Origin: Microbacterium sp. 10M-3C3
GTDB lineage: Bacteria; Actinomycetota; Actinomycetes; Actinomycetales; Microbacteriaceae
Direction of reading: 5' to 3'
Length of the DNA stretch: 64,000 nucleotides
Assembly: GCF_003931875.1 (NCBI RefSeq)
Contig: NZ_CP034245.1
Location: 1,674,001 to 1,738,000 of the forward strand
Below, piece by piece: positions 10,108 to 22,381 of the stretch. The number at the start of each line of letters is the position of its first letter. Within the stretch, counting starts at the first letter, position 1. Both the position numbers and the translations under genes were made by a program. The notes beneath the pieces are model-generated. The model searched no databases. It saw nothing but the letters and a program-made list of their open reading frames with translations, and was not told the origin of the DNA.

Positions 10108-11130
10108 TTATAGGTCATCGAATCTCAGCGCCCCATCGGCGCTGGGGACGCCCAGGTGTGCGCCGGCCGCGGGCGTCGCGACGCGCCCGCGCGGTGTGCG
10201 CCCCATGAAGCCGATCCGCACGAGGTAGGGCTCGACGACGGATTCGATCGTCTCGGGCTCCTCGCCCACGGCGACCGCGAGCGTCGACAGCCCGACGGGC
10301 CCGCCGCGGAAACGGCGCACCAGGGCGTCGAGCACGGCGCGATCGAGGCGGTCCAGGCCGATGGCGTCGACGTCGTACAGCTCCAGCGCCGCGTCCACGG
10401 CCGGCACGTCGGGGCGCGCGCCGTGGACCACGATGTAGTCGCGCACGCGGCGCAGCAGCCGGTTGGCGATACGCGGCGTGCCACGGGAGCGCCGTGCGAT
10501 CTCTGCGCGCGCCGCGGGAGGCAGCGGCACGCCGAGCATCGCGGCCGAGCGCTCGACCACGCGCTCGAGCTCCTCGGGGTCGTAGTACTCCAGGTGCGCG
10601 GTGAAGCCGAAGCGGTCGCGGAGCGGGTTGGGCAGCAGCCCCGCGCGCGTGGTCGCGCCGACGAGGGTGAAGGGCGCGAGGTCGAGTGGGATGCTCGTGG
10701 CCCCGGCGCCCTTGCCGACCATGATGTCGATGCGGAAGTCCTCCATCGCGAGGTACAGCATCTCCTCGGCCGAGCGCGCCATCCGGTGCACCTCGTCGAT
10801 GAAGAGCACCTCCCCCGGCGTGAGGCTCGACAGCAGGGCGGCCAGATCGCCCGCGTGCTGGATGGCCGGTCCGCTCGACAGTCGCAGCGGGCGCTCGCTC
10901 TCGTGGGCGACGATCATCGCGAGCGTCGTCTTGCCCAGGCCCGGAGGGCCCGACAGGAGGATGTGGTCGGCCGGGCGCTGCTGGATGCGGGCGGCGTCCA
11001 GGAGAAGCTGCAGCTGACCGCGCACCTTCTGCTGCCCCACGAACTCCGCGAGGGAGGATGGACGCAGCGCACCCTCGAGTGCGAGCTCGGTCTCGTCGAC
11101 AGGCTCCTCGACGTCGCGCAGGTCACCCAT
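10108..11130 (-). CDS. ruvB: Holliday junction branch migration ATPase RuvB
   Basis: AAA+ motor of the RuvAB branch-migration complex. The product is 340 residues with Walker A GPPGLGKT at 61-68, Walker [10 protein letters not shown] at about 108-116, sensor 1 VGATTRAG, and a C-terminal winged helix with [18 protein letters not shown], the family's signature. The ATG at 11130 overlaps the ruvA stop by 8 nt. The longer upstream reading lies inside ruvA and is rejected. It is the last ruv gene before yajC. Confidence 0.98.
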   Translation of the reverse strand: MGDLRDVEEPVDETELALEGALRPSSLAEFVGQQKVRGQLQLLLDAARIQQRPADHILLSGPPGLGKTTLAMIVAHESERPLRLSSGPAIQHAGDLAALLSSLTPGEVLFIDEVHRMARSAEEMLYLAMEDFRIDIMVGKGAGATSIPLDLAPFTLVGATTRAGLLPNPLRDRFGFTAHLEYYDPEELERVVERSAAMLGVPLPPAARAEIARRSRGTPRIANRLLRRVRDYIVVHGARPDVPAVDAALELYDVDAIGLDRLDRAVLDALVRRFRGGPVGLSTLAVAVGEEPETIESVVEPYLVRIGFMGRTPRGRVATPAAGAHLGVPSADGALRFDDL

Positions 11131-11746
11131 GCACCGACTCCTTGCGGGCCGGCCCGAGCATCGCGAGCGTGAGGCGCAGCAGCGCCTGCACCGACGCCCG
11201 GTCGGCGTCGGACGCGGTCTCCGCGACACCCGCGACCGCCTCGGCGGCGACGCGCTCGGACCAGCCGAGCCCGACGAGCGCCTGCGTCACCTGCGCGGGC
11301 ACGGCACCCGCCGGCGCCGTGCCCGCCGGCGCGGGCGCCGCCGCGGGCGGCGCGAGCTTGCCCGCCAGCTGCACGACGATGAGCTTCGCGGTCTTGGGGC
11401 CGATCCCGGACACGCGGCGAAAGGGTGCGTCGTCGTCGGAGGTGACCGCCTCGGCGATCTGCGGCACGGTGAGGGACGCGAGCACGCCGAGCGCCGACTT
11501 CGGGCCGACACCCGTGACGCCCAACAGCTGCCCGAACACGACGAGCTCTTCGCGCGTCTCGAAGCCGTAGAGCGACAGCGCGTCCTCGCGCACGATGAGC
11601 GTCGTGTGCAGGTGGAGGTCCTGTCCCACGTGCGTCGCGTGCGCGAGCTGCGGAACGACCGCGACGGACAGGCCCACGCCCCCCACGACGACCACGAGCG
11701 AGTCGTCGTCGACGTGCGCGACGGTGCCGGCGAGCGAGGAGATCAT
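11123..11746 (-). CDS. ruvA: Holliday junction DNA-binding subunit RuvA
   Basis: Tetrameric junction-binding subunit that loads RuvB. The 207-residue product starts [19 protein letters not shown] and has the OB fold, two helix-hairpin-helix motifs ([16 protein letters not shown] and [16 protein letters not shown]), an Ala/Pro-rich flexible linker, and the C-terminal three-helix domain that contacts RuvB ([19 protein letters not shown]). TAGGCT sits 6 nt before the ATG, inside the 3' end of ruvC, so an internal leaderless promoter is plausible besides operon transcription. Confidence 0.97.
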   Translation of the reverse strand: MISSLAGTVAHVDDDSLVVVVGGVGLSVAVVPQLAHATHVGQDLHLHTTLIVREDALSLYGFETREELVVFGQLLGVTGVGPKSALGVLASLTVPQIAEAVTSDDDAPFRRVSGIGPKTAKLIVVQLAGKLAPPAAAPAPAGTAPAGAVPAQVTQALVGLGWSERVAAEAVAGVAETASDADRASVQALLRLTLAMLGPARKESVHG

Positions 11747-11755
11747 GCCGCGAGC

Positions 11756-12358
11756 CTACGCGCCGGTTCGGACCTTTGTTCGACCGACACGCGTCGAGCG
11801 CTGCTCGGCCTCGCGCCACGCGCGCAGCGCGGGTGTCAGACCCTCGCCGGACGGGCCGGATGGCGCTGGAGCGCTCCGCCACGCGTGGCACAGCGCGAGT
11901 GCGAGCGCGTCCGCCGCATCCGCCGGCTGGGGCAGCTCGTCCAGCCGGAGCACGCGCGCGACCATCGTCTGCACCTGCCGCTTGTCGGCCGCGCCGTAGC
12001 CCGTGACGGCGGCCTTCACCTCGCTCGGGGTGTGGGTGGCCGCCGGCAGTCCGTGCTCGGCGGCGAGGAGCAGAGCGATGCCGCTCGCCTGCGCCGTGCC
12101 CATGACGGTGTGGCGGTTGTCCTGCGCGAACACGCGCTCGACGGCCACCACGTGCGGGGCATGCTCGGTCAGGACGGCCCGGATGCCCGCGGCGATCAGC
12201 GCGAGGCGCCGTTCGATGGGGAGCTCGGGCGCGGAGCGGACGACCCCGACGTGCACGAGCCGCGCACTGCGGTCGGGCGCGACGTCCACGACGCCCACAC
12301 CGCAGCGCGTGAGTCCCGGGTCGATCCCCAGGACGCGCAGGTGCGGGCGTGCGGTCAC
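11756..12358 (-). CDS. ruvC: Crossover junction endodeoxyribonuclease RuvC
   Basis: Dimeric resolvase that cuts Holliday junctions. In the 200-residue product the four acidic catalytic residues are visible at D13 (LGIDPGLTRCG), E74 (VAVERVFAQ) and D147/D150 (PADAADALALALCH), spaced as in the family. The C-terminal 30 residues are basic and variable. The GTG start has TAGCGT 6 nt upstream and no Shine-Dalgarno, which fits a leaderless transcript. It is first of the ruvC-ruvA-ruvB set, 49 nt after yebC. Confidence 0.97.
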   Translation of the reverse strand: MTARPHLRVLGIDPGLTRCGVGVVDVAPDRSARLVHVGVVRSAPELPIERRLALIAAGIRAVLTEHAPHVVAVERVFAQDNRHTVMGTAQASGIALLLAAEHGLPAATHTPSEVKAAVTGYGAADKRQVQTMVARVLRLDELPQPADAADALALALCHAWRSAPAPSGPSGEGLTPALRAWREAEQRSTRVGRTKVRTGA

Positions 12359-12407
12359 TCCCCCACGCTACGTCGGGCACGCCGCGGCGCCCGTCAGGCG
12401 CGCGGGG

Positions 12408-13166
12408 TCACTCGTCCTGTTCGAGCTCGGCCTGCACCTCGGGCGTCAGGTCGAAGTTGCTGAAGACGTTCTGCACGTCGTCGCTGTCCTCGAGGGCGTC
12501 GATGAGGCGGAAGACCTTGCGCGCGGTGTCGGCGTCGATCTCGACCTTCAGCGACGGGACGAACTCGACGTCGGCCGACTCGTAGTCGATGCCGGCGTCC
12601 TGCAGGGCCGTCCGCACCGTCACGAGGTCGGAGGGCTCCGTGATGACCTCGAACCCCTGCGCGTGCGGCTCGACCTCCTCGGCGCCGGCCTCGAGCACCG
12701 CGAGCATGACGTCGTCCTCGGAGGTCCCCTCGCCCGAGACGACGATGACGCCCTTGCGGTGGAAGTTGTACGCGACGCTCCCGGGATCGGCGAGCGTGCC
12801 GCCGTTGCGGGAGAGGGCCGTGCGCACCTCGGCCGCCGCGCGGTTCTTGTTGTCGGTCAGACACTCGATCATCAGCGCGACGCCGTTGGGGCCGTAGCCT
12901 TCGTAGAGGATCGTCTGGTAGTCGACAGCCTCGCCGCCGACGCCCGCGCCACGCTTGATGGCGCGGTCGATGTTGTCGTTGGGGACGGAGGTCTTCTTCG
13001 CCTTCTGCACGGCGTCGTACAGGGTCGGGTTGCCTGCGAGGTCGGCACCGCCGATCTTCGCGGCGACCTCGATGTTCTTGATGAGCTTGGCGAACGACTT
13101 GGCACGACGCGCGTCGATGACGGCCTTCTTGTGCTTGGTCGTCGCCCACTTGGAGTGGCCGGACAT
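12408..13166 (-). CDS. yebC: YebC/PmpR family protein
   Basis: Conserved 252-residue protein starting [20 protein letters not shown], the hallmark N-terminus of the family. Members have been described as transcriptional regulators and, more recently, as translation factors that relieve stalling at difficult motifs. The conserved [29 protein letters not shown] region is present around residues 85-110. The ATG at 13166 has TAGAAT 7 nt upstream and no Shine-Dalgarno, suggesting leaderless transcription. Position ahead of ruvC is standard. Confidence 0.96.
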   Translation of the reverse strand: MSGHSKWATTKHKKAVIDARRAKSFAKLIKNIEVAAKIGGADLAGNPTLYDAVQKAKKTSVPNDNIDRAIKRGAGVGGEAVDYQTILYEGYGPNGVALMIECLTDNKNRAAAEVRTALSRNGGTLADPGSVAYNFHRKGVIVVSGEGTSEDDVMLAVLEAGAEEVEPHAQGFEVITEPSDLVTVRTALQDAGIDYESADVEFVPSLKVEIDADTARKVFRLIDALEDSDDVQNVFSNFDLTPEVQAELEQDE

Positions 13167-13246
13167 GCCCTCGATTCTACGGGGCCGCTCCGACGGCCGA
13201 TCCCGTGCCCTTGTCTCCGCGCGCGACGCGGAGGACACTGGCGGCC

Positions 13247-14612
<1,366 letters not shown>

Positions 14613-14629
<17 letters not shown>

Positions 14630-15146
14630 GGACCGTCCGCAGGTTGCGGTTGGTCGTGCGCTCCTTGTAGGTGCGGCGCCCGATGATCTTCGCGAACGGT
14701 GTGTCCGTCGTCGAGCCCTTCGGCGGATTCCAGTAGACGACGCCCGGTCCGGATGCGACGGGGTCGCGGTCGCCGTCGAGGTCGGCCGCGGCCGCCACGA
14801 GCTCGTCGCGGGTGTCGGCGTCGACGCAGAACAGCAGCCACGGCTGGCGCGTGTCGTCGGCCGCATCGAACGGGAACCGGTCGGCGGCGTGCGCGAGCTC
14901 GGATCTCGTGAAGAGCAGCACCCACGCGTCGTAGTCGAACTCGGCGCGCAGGGCGCCCTCGATGCGCTTCTTCAGCGTGTCGCGCCGAGCCGCCGGCGTC
15001 GGCGACGCGAAGGTCGCGTTGCCGCTCGCGAGCACCGTCCGCACGCCGTCGAGCCCGAGGTCTTCCAAGACCCGCCGGAGGTCGGCGCTGCGCACGGTGA
15101 TGCTGCCCACGTTCACTCCGCGCAGCAGCGCCACCCACTCGGTCAC
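14613..15146 (-). CDS. DUF1697 domain-containing protein
   Basis: A 177-residue protein with the DUF1697 signature: N-terminal MTEWVALLRGVNVGSITVRS, then RTVLASGNATFAS and a C-terminal GRRTYKERTTNRNLRTVLKIL. The family is common in actinobacteria and its function is unknown; the fold resembles small alpha/beta nucleic-acid-related proteins. The GTG start has TAGCCT 6 nt upstream without a Shine-Dalgarno, consistent with a leaderless message. It sits just after pdxT, same strand, but probably has its own promoter. Confidence 0.9.
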
Positions 15147-15155
15147 GCGGTCAGG

Positions 15156-15760
15156 CTAGACCCGGCCGGCGACGCGCTCCCGCACGCGGTCGAGGAATCG
15201 CTCGTGGAAGCGCGTCTCCCCGGTCACCTCCGGGTGGAACGCGGTGCCGAGCAGGCCGCCCTGTTCGACTGCGACGACGCGACCGTCGGGCAGTGCGGCC
15301 AGGGAGCGGGCACGGGCGCCGACGTGCGTCACGATCGGCGCACGGATGAACGCGGCGTGGGTCGGGCTCTCGAAGCCGTCCACGTCGAGGTCGGCCTCGA
15401 AAGACTCGACCTGGCCGCCGAACGCGTTCCGCGCCACGACGACGTCGAGGCCGCCGAGAGTCTCCTGGCCGTCGATGCCGCCCTCGATGCGGTCGGCGAG
15501 GAAGATCAGCCCCGCACACGTGCCGTAGACCGGCAGACCCCCGGCGATCGCGTCCCGCAGCGGCTGCTGCATCCCGAACGCGCGGGCGAGCTTGTCCATG
15601 ACGCTCGACTCGCCGCCGGGGAGCACGAGCCCGTCGACGGCGGCGAGCTCGGGGGGACGACGCACGAGCGCCACGTCCGCGCCGAGCGCCGTGAGCACCC
15701 GCGCGTGCTCCCGGACATCGCCCTGGAGCGCAAGCACGCCCACGCGCGGGCGCACGGCTG

Positions 15761-15764
<4 letters not shown>
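15156..15764 (-). CDS. pdxT: Pyridoxal 5'-phosphate synthase glutaminase subunit PdxT
   Basis: Class I glutaminase that hydrolyses glutamine and channels ammonia to PdxS for de novo PLP synthesis. The 202-residue product starts [20 protein letters not shown]. The nucleophile is the Cys in [12 protein letters not shown], the oxyanion segment is LPGGESSVM, and the His-Glu pair is in [10 protein letters not shown]. The GTG overlaps the pdxS stop in a GTGA junction, indicating translational coupling of the two subunits. Confidence 0.97.
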
Positions 15765-16645
<881 letters not shown>

Positions 16646-16690
16646 GTCGTCCCTCTCTCGGGTGGTGGATGCGGCGGGCCCAGCGCCCGC

Positions 16691-16740
16691 GATTGACCTA
16701 TGCCAGAACGTAGCATGGCCTGCCGCATAGGATCGACGTG
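16691..16740. promoter_or_regulatory. Divergent pdxS / pdxR promoter region with inverted repeat
   Basis: Seen directly: CCTATGC (16697-16703) and its exact reverse complement GCATAGG (16725-16731), separated by 21 bp. TAGGAT (16728-16733) on the plus strand lies 7 nt before the pdxR ATG, so it fits a leaderless -10 that overlaps one repeat arm. TACGTT (minus strand, 16714-16709) is a possible -10 for pdxS between the arms. MocR/PdxR-type regulators usually bind repeated sites between pdxR and pdxST, so these arms are good operator candidates; that step is inference. Confidence 0.6.
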
Positions 16741-18087
16741 ATGGAGCACACCACGTCATCCCGCGACACGGGGATCACCGGGAGCTCGGCGGCGGAGATC
16801 GCCGAGAGCATCCGGGCTCTGCGCGACCGCGGCGACCTGCGGGCGGGCGACGCCCTGCCACCCGTGCGACTGCTCGCCGCCGAGCTCGGCGTGAACCGCA
16901 ACACCGCCGTCGCCGCCTACCGCCACCTGGTCGCCGCGGGAATCGCCGTGACCCTCGGCCGCGGAGGCACGCGCATCGCCGACCGGGCCGCCGTGCCGCA
17001 GGAGGGCTTCGCGCCCGACACGGTCCTCCGCGACGTCGGCACGGGCAATCCCGACCCCGCCTTCATCCCCGCCCTCTCCCCCGTCCTCGGCCGCATCGCC
17101 GACCGGCCCGTGCTGTACGGCGAGCCCACCCTCGATCCCGACCTCGCGGAGTGGAGCCGGGACTGGTTCGCCCCCGACCTGGATCCGACCGACCTGCGCC
17201 TGACGGTGACCAACGGCGCCGTCGACGCCCTCGAGCGGCTCCTCGGGCAGGCCATGACGCGCGAAGACGCCGTCGCGATGGAGGATCCGTGCTTCCTCTC
17301 GGCGATCCACACCGCGCGCGTCGGCGGCTACCGTGTCGTCCCGGTGCCCGTCGACGACGAGGGCATGACCGTCGAGGGCCTCCGCGCGGCGCTGGACGCC
17401 GGTGTACGGGCGATCGTCTCCACGCCGCGCGCGCAGAACCCGACGGGGGCGGGCATGACGAAGGACCGCGCCGCCGAGCTGCGCGCCCTGCTGGCGCAGC
17501 ATCCGTACGTGCTCCTCATCGAGGACGACCACTACTCCCTGCTCTCGCGCGCACCCTACGTGTCCCTCATCTCGGCCGAGCATCGTCGCTGGGCCCTCGT
17601 GCGTTCGGTGTCGAAGTTCCTCGGACCCGACATGTGTCTCGCGATGACCGCGACCGACCCCGACACCGCCGAGCGCCTCGCGACCCGCTTGAGCCCCGGA
17701 ACCACGTGGGTGAGCCACCTCCTCCAGCGGCTCGCTCTCGCCCAGCTCACCGACCCCGATGCGCGTCAGACGATCGCGCGCGCCGCCGAGCACTACGCCG
17801 AGCGCAACCGGGCGGTGGCGGCGCTGCTGTCCGACGCCGGCATCGCCGCGACGGCCCGGGACGGGCTGAATCTGTGGGTCGACACCGGTGCGCCCGCCCG
17901 CGCGGTGTCGGAGCAGCTGATGCGGCGGGGCTGGCTCGCGCGCAGCGGCAACGAGTTCTCGCTGCGCGCCGACCGGCGCAGCACCCACGTGCGCCTGACC
18001 GTGCACGACCTCGACGACGAGCGGGCCGCGCAGCTGGCCCGCGACCTGTCCGCCGCGGCGCGCGCCGCCGCCTTCACCGAAGGATGA
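16741..18087 (+). CDS. pdxR: MocR-family PLP-sensing regulator, probable PdxR
   Basis: GntR-type winged helix (about residues 13-75, with [25 protein letters not shown]) fused to a fold-type I aminotransferase-like domain. The PLP lysine is K292 in [12 protein letters not shown]. MocR proteins of this kind sense PLP and control pdxST, and the divergent position next to pdxS plus a downstream pyridoxal kinase gene support that role. At 448 residues it has usual length. ATG 16741 is chosen because a TAGGAT box lies 7 nt before it; GTG 16738 is the alternative. Confidence 0.88.
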   Translation: MEHTTSSRDTGITGSSAAEIAESIRALRDRGDLRAGDALPPVRLLAAELGVNRNTAVAAYRHLVAAGIAVTLGRGGTRIADRAAVPQEGFAPDTVLRDVGTGNPDPAFIPALSPVLGRIADRPVLYGEPTLDPDLAEWSRDWFAPDLDPTDLRLTVTNGAVDALERLLGQAMTREDAVAMEDPCFLSAIHTARVGGYRVVPVPVDDEGMTVEGLRAALDAGVRAIVSTPRAQNPTGAGMTKDRAAELRALLAQHPYVLLIEDDHYSLLSRAPYVSLISAEHRRWALVRSVSKFLGPDMCLAMTATDPDTAERLATRLSPGTTWVSHLLQRLALAQLTDPDARQTIARAAEHYAERNRAVAALLSDAGIAATARDGLNLWVDTGAPARAVSEQLMRRGWLARSGNEFSLRADRRSTHVRLTVHDLDDERAAQLARDLSAAARAAAFTEG

Positions 18088-18094
18088 CGACCCC

Positions 18095-18946
18095 GTGAAG
18101 ATCCTCTCCATCCAGTCGGCCGTCGCGTACGGCCACGTCGGCAACTCCGCGGCTGTCTTCCCGCTGCAGCGCATCGGCGTGGAGGTGATGCCGGTGTACA
18201 CCGTGAACTTCTCCAACCACACCGGATACGGCGCGTGGCGCGGGCCGCTCATCCCGCCCGCGGACGTCGCCGACGTCATCACGGGCATCGAGGAGCGCGG
18301 CGCCTTCCCGCAGATCGACGCGGTGCTCTCGGGCTACCAGGGGAGCGAGGGCATCGGCGACGTGATCGTCGACGCCGTCCGCCGGGTCAAGGCCGCCAAC
18401 CCCGACGCGCTGTACGCGTGCGACCCGGTCATGGGCAATGCGAAGTCCGGATGCTTCGTGGCCCCCGCGATCCCCGAGCTGCTGCGCGAGCGCGTCGTGC
18501 CGGTCGCCGACATCATCACGCCCAACCAGTTCGAGCTGGGCTTCCTCACCGGCACCGAGCCGGGCTCGCTCGAGACGACGCTCGCGTCGGTCGACGCCGC
18601 GCGCGCCATGGGACCGTCCACGGTGCTCGTCACGAGCGTCGAGCGCCCGAACCGCGAGGAGGGCACGATCGAGATGCTCGCCGCCGACGACGCGGGTGCG
18701 TGGATCGTGCAGACCCCGCTCCTTCCGATGAAGGCGAACGGCTCCGGCGACGTCACCGCGGCGCTGTTCACCGCGCACTACGGCCGCACGCGCGACGCCG
18801 CCGACGCGCTGGCGCGCACCGCGTCGAGCGTGTTCGATCTGCTCGATCGGACGCTTCAGTCGGGCGAGCGCGAGCTGGCGCTCGTCGAGTCGCAGGAGGC
18901 CTACGCGCACCCGCGCATGCAGTTCACCGTGCGCCAGGTGCGCTGA
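18095..18946 (+). CDS. pdxY: Pyridoxal kinase PdxY
   Basis: Ribokinase-superfamily kinase that phosphorylates pyridoxal in the B6 salvage pathway. The 283-residue product starts MKILSIQSAVAYGHVGNSAA and has the PdxY-type NFSNHTGYGAWRG, VLSGYQGS, DPVMGNAKSGCFV and the anion-hole/catalytic MKANGSGDVTAALF. The GTG start follows the pdxR stop by 7 nt, so they are likely cotranscribed. With pdxS and pdxT opposite, de novo synthesis and salvage of PLP meet in one locus. Confidence 0.95.
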   Translation: MKILSIQSAVAYGHVGNSAAVFPLQRIGVEVMPVYTVNFSNHTGYGAWRGPLIPPADVADVITGIEERGAFPQIDAVLSGYQGSEGIGDVIVDAVRRVKAANPDALYACDPVMGNAKSGCFVAPAIPELLRERVVPVADIITPNQFELGFLTGTEPGSLETTLASVDAARAMGPSTVLVTSVERPNREEGTIEMLAADDAGAWIVQTPLLPMKANGSGDVTAALFTAHYGRTRDAADALARTASSVFDLLDRTLQSGERELALVESQEAYAHPRMQFTVRQVR

Positions 18947-18952
18947 GCGCGC

Positions 18953-19531
18953 TCAGCCGTAGATCTCCGCGAACGCCGCCTCCCACTGCGGCGCATCCGC
19001 CGGGCACAGGAAGCCCGTGCCGAAGACCATGATGCTCGCGAGCCCCTGCTCCGCGGCCGGGTCGCCCTGAGCGATCTGCGCGATCAGCGGCGACGACGCG
19101 ATGTGCGCGCGCGCGGTGTCGGTGAAGACCGCGTGAGAATTGAGGATCGAGGTCTCGCACGCGTCGAGCGCAGCCGCGAGGGCGACGCCGTCGTAGAACT
19201 CGTCCCACTGACCACCCTGAGCCTCGACGTAGGCCCGCTGCTCATCGACGAACCGCTGCTGCTCGGGCGTCTGCGGCGTCGGCAGCGAGCCGTCGCGCGG
19301 CTGCCCCTGAGCGGCGAAGAACGCCTCACGCTCGGCGAAGGCGTCCTCGCCGGGGATCGTCGTGCCCGCATCCGGCGCCGTGGTCTCCCCGGGAGACGGC
19401 GTCGGGGCGTCGGCGGAAGGGCTCGCGGCGGGACGCGTCGGCGGGGTGACGGCGCAGCCCGCGAGGCCCGCGCACAGGGCGCCGACGGCGGCGAGGGCGA
19501 GAAGCGGACGGGTCACGCGTGCCGGATGCAT
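18953..19531 (-). CDS. Putative lipoprotein
   Basis: A 192-residue secreted protein. The N-terminus is a lipoprotein signal peptide with lipobox LAGC at about residues 23-26. A Pro/Ser/Thr-rich linker follows, then an acidic helical domain containing QRAYVEAQGGQWDEFYDGVALAAAL and CETSILNSHAVF, with a second cysteine near the C-terminus (FGTGFLCPADAP). Function unknown. TAGCGT lies 7 nt before the ATG. It converges with pdxY with a 6-nt gap. Confidence 0.8.
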   Translation of the reverse strand: MHPARVTRPLLALAAVGALCAGLAGCAVTPPTRPAASPSADAPTPSPGETTAPDAGTTIPGEDAFAEREAFFAAQGQPRDGSLPTPQTPEQQRFVDEQRAYVEAQGGQWDEFYDGVALAAALDACETSILNSHAVFTDTARAHIASSPLIAQIAQGDPAAEQGLASIMVFGTGFLCPADAPQWEAAFAEIYG

Positions 19532-19603
19532 GCCGGCAACGCTAGAGCGCCGCGCCGCGGCGTGGGCATCGTGTCCACAGGATGCGTCTCCCGAGGCGCG
19601 CGC

Positions 19604-20161
19604 TCACGCCGGCCAGGCGTCGGCGACGGCGCGGCGCACGTCGCCGAGCAGCTGGGGCAGCGCCTTCGTCTTCGCGATGATCGGGAAGAAGTTCGCGTCG
19701 GTCGCCCAGCGCGGCACGATGTGCTGATGCAGGTGGGCGTCCACACCGGCGCCGGCGACGGCCCCCTGGTTCATGCCGATGTTGAAGCCGTCGCAGCGCG
19801 AGACCTGCCGCAGCACCCGCATCGCCGTCTGCGTGAGCGCGCCGATCTCGGCGACCTCCTCCGCCGTCGCCTGGTCGTACGTCGCGACGTGACGGTACGG
19901 GCACACCAGCAGGTGGCCCGAGTTGTAGGGGAACAGGTTCAGCAGCACGTACGCCGTGCGTCCGCGCGCGACGATGAGCCCGTCCTCGTCCGACTTCAGC
20001 GGTGCCTCGTCGAACGGGCATGCCTCGCGCAGCGGCTCGGGCCCCGCCTGGATGTAGGCCATCCGGTGCGGCGTCCACAGGCGCTGGAACTCGTCCGGAA
20101 CCCCCGGCAGCTCGGCCGCGGCCGTGAGCCGGTCGTCGCACGGGTCGCCGGCGTCACTCAC
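19604..20161 (-). CDS. HIT-family nucleotide hydrolase/phosphorylase
   Basis: Histidine-triad protein of 185 residues. The triad is in [12 protein letters not shown] (H-x-H-x-H), preceded by [18 protein letters not shown], typical of actinobacterial HIT proteins related to Ap4A phosphorylase. It acts on nucleoside-phosphate linkages, but the physiological substrate is not evident. GTG overlaps the thrS stop by 8 nt (GTGAGTGA), so the two genes are probably cotranslated. Confidence 0.93.
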   Translation of the reverse strand: MSDAGDPCDDRLTAAAELPGVPDEFQRLWTPHRMAYIQAGPEPLREACPFDEAPLKSDEDGLIVARGRTAYVLLNLFPYNSGHLLVCPYRHVATYDQATAEEVAEIGALTQTAMRVLRQVSRCDGFNIGMNQGAVAGAGVDAHLHQHIVPRWATDANFFPIIAKTKALPQLLGDVRRAVADAWPA

Positions 20162-22166
20162 GGAAGTCCTCGGCGGTGTTCACGAGCGCGTGCCCGTCGA
20201 TCGCGGCGCGGATCCGGCGGACCGCATCGGCGATCGGGATGCCGTTCTCCTGAGATCCGTCGCGGAAGCGGAACGAGACCGTTCCGCCCGCGCGATCCTG
20301 CTCGCCCGCGATGAGGAGGAACGGCACCTTCTGCGTGGTGTGGGTGCGGATCTTCTTCTGCATGCGGTCGTCGCTGTGGTCCAGCTCCGCGCGCACGCCG
20401 GCGTCGCGCAGCATCCGGATCACGCCGTCGAGGTAGTCCTCGTACTCGGCGGCGACCGGGATGCCGACGACCTGCACGGGCGACAGCCACACCGGGAAGG
20501 CACCCGCGTAGTGCTCGAGCAGGATCGCGAAGAAGCGCTCGATCGAGCCGAACAGCGCGCGGTGGATCATGATCGGCCGGTGCTTCTCGCCGTCGGGGCC
20601 CGTGTACTCGAGATCGAAGCGCTCCGGCAGGTTCACATCGACCTGCACGGTGGACAGCTGCCACGTGCGGCCGATCGCGTCCTTGGTCTTCAGGTCGATC
20701 TTCGGCCCGTAGAAGGCCGCCTCGCCCGGCACCTCGGTGAGCTTGAGCCCGCTCGCGACGGCGACGTGGCGGAGCGCGTTCGTCGAGTACTCCCAGAATT
20801 CGTCCGACCCGATCCACTTGTCCTTCTCGTCGTCGCGCAGCGACAGCTCCAGCTCGAAGTCGTCGAGACCGAAGTCGCGCAGCATCGACAGGACGAACTC
20901 CAGGACGCGCGTCGCCTCGGCCTCCAGCTGGTCCGGAGTCACGAACAGGTGCGAGTCGTCCTGGGTGAACCCGCGGACGCGGGTGAGGCCGTGGAGGGCG
21001 CCGGACAGCTCGTAACGGTACACGGTGCCGTTCTCGGCGAGGCGCATGGGCAGGTCGCGGTAGCTGCGCGCACGCTCCTTGTAGATCAGGATGTGCATCG
21101 GGCAGTTCATCGGCTTCAGGTAGTAGTCGGTGCCGGCCTTCACGACCTCACCCGCCGCGTCGCGCTCCTCGTCCAGCCGGATCGGCGGGAACATGCCCTC
21201 CTTGTAGGTGACGAGGTGGTTGGACTGGATGAACAGGTCCTGCTTGGAGATGTGCGGCGTGTACACGTAGGTGTAGCCGCCCTCGACGTGCCGGCGCCGC
21301 GCGTGCTGCTCCATCTCGCCGCGCACGAGGCCGCCCTTGGGGTGCCAGACCGACAGGCCCGAGCCGATCTCGTCGGGGAAGGAGAACAGGTCGAGCTCCT
21401 TGCCGAGCTTGCGGTGGTCGCGCTTGGCGGCCTCCTCGAGCCGCTGCTGGTACGCGCGCAGCTCGTCCTTGCTGGGCCACGCGGTGCCGTAGATGCGCTG
21501 CAGCTGCGGGTTCTTCTCGCTGCCCCGCCAGTACGCGCCGGCGATGCGGGTGAGGTCCCACCCATTGCCGATGACGCGCGTGTTCGGCACGTGGGGACCG
21601 CGGCAGAGGTCCCTCCACACGGTCTCGCCGTCGCGCGACACGTTGTCGTAGATGGTGAGCTCGCCGGCCCCCACCTCGACGTCCGCGCCCTCGCCCGCGG
21701 ACGCCGACGAGCCCTTCAGCCCGATGAGCTCGAGCTTGAACGGCTCGTCCGCGAGCTCGGCACGGGCCTCCTCGTCCGTCACCACGCGGCGGACGAAGCG
21801 CTGGCCCTCGCGAACGATGCGCTCCATCTCCTTCTTGATGGACTTCACGTCCTCCGGGGTGAACGGCTCGTCGACCCCGAAGTCGTAGTAGAAGCCGTCG
21901 GTGATCGGCGGACCGATGCCGAGGTTGGCCTGCGGCTTGATGCGCTGCACGGCCTGCGCGAGCACGTGGGCGCTCGAGTGCCGGAGGATCGCGAGGCCAT
22001 CGGGGCTGTCGATCGCGACGGGCTCGACGACGTCGGTCTCCTGGACCGTGGCGGCGAGGTCTTTCAGCTCACCGTTCACGCGCTGGGCGATGACGGAGCG
22101 ATCGGGGAACAGGGCGAAACCGTCGGTCGGATACAAAACGTCCGACGGCGCAGCAGCGTCAGTCAA
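20154..22166 (-). CDS. thrS: Threonyl-tRNA synthetase
   Basis: Class II aminoacyl-tRNA synthetase. The 670-residue product contains the editing domain with [14 protein letters not shown], the catalytic core with zinc-ligand motif [16 protein letters not shown], motif 2 ([16 protein letters not shown]), motif 3 ([20 protein letters not shown]) and a C-terminal anticodon-binding domain. The TGS domain is at the N-terminus. The start is TTG, with GGAGAG about 5 nt upstream. No T-box-like leader was recognised in the 215-bp gap before it. Confidence 0.97.
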   Translation of the reverse strand: MTDAAAPSDVLYPTDGFALFPDRSVIAQRVNGELKDLAATVQETDVVEPVAIDSPDGLAILRHSSAHVLAQAVQRIKPQANLGIGPPITDGFYYDFGVDEPFTPEDVKSIKKEMERIVREGQRFVRRVVTDEEARAELADEPFKLELIGLKGSSASAGEGADVEVGAGELTIYDNVSRDGETVWRDLCRGPHVPNTRVIGNGWDLTRIAGAYWRGSEKNPQLQRIYGTAWPSKDELRAYQQRLEEAAKRDHRKLGKELDLFSFPDEIGSGLSVWHPKGGLVRGEMEQHARRRHVEGGYTYVYTPHISKQDLFIQSNHLVTYKEGMFPPIRLDEERDAAGEVVKAGTDYYLKPMNCPMHILIYKERARSYRDLPMRLAENGTVYRYELSGALHGLTRVRGFTQDDSHLFVTPDQLEAEATRVLEFVLSMLRDFGLDDFELELSLRDDEKDKWIGSDEFWEYSTNALRHVAVASGLKLTEVPGEAAFYGPKIDLKTKDAIGRTWQLSTVQVDVNLPERFDLEYTGPDGEKHRPIMIHRALFGSIERFFAILLEHYAGAFPVWLSPVQVVGIPVAAEYEDYLDGVIRMLRDAGVRAELDHSDDRMQKKIRTHTTQKVPFLLIAGEQDRAGGTVSFRFRDGSQENGIPIADAVRRIRAAIDGHALVNTAEDFRE

Positions 22167-22381
22167 GGGAACTCTCCAGAGGTGGCTCGGATCAAGGCTA
22201 CCGGGCCGGAGAATGCCGGCCCGCGCCAGGAAGGTCTCAGCTTCGGGCGCGCGCCGCGCCCCGCCCGCTCAGGCGCCGGACGTTCGCGTCGAGCTCGCGG
22301 AGGACACCGCGACGACGGTCGCCCGCCGCATCCGGGGTTCCATGGCGCGGGTCTATAACCGGCAGGCGGCACAATGGACCG

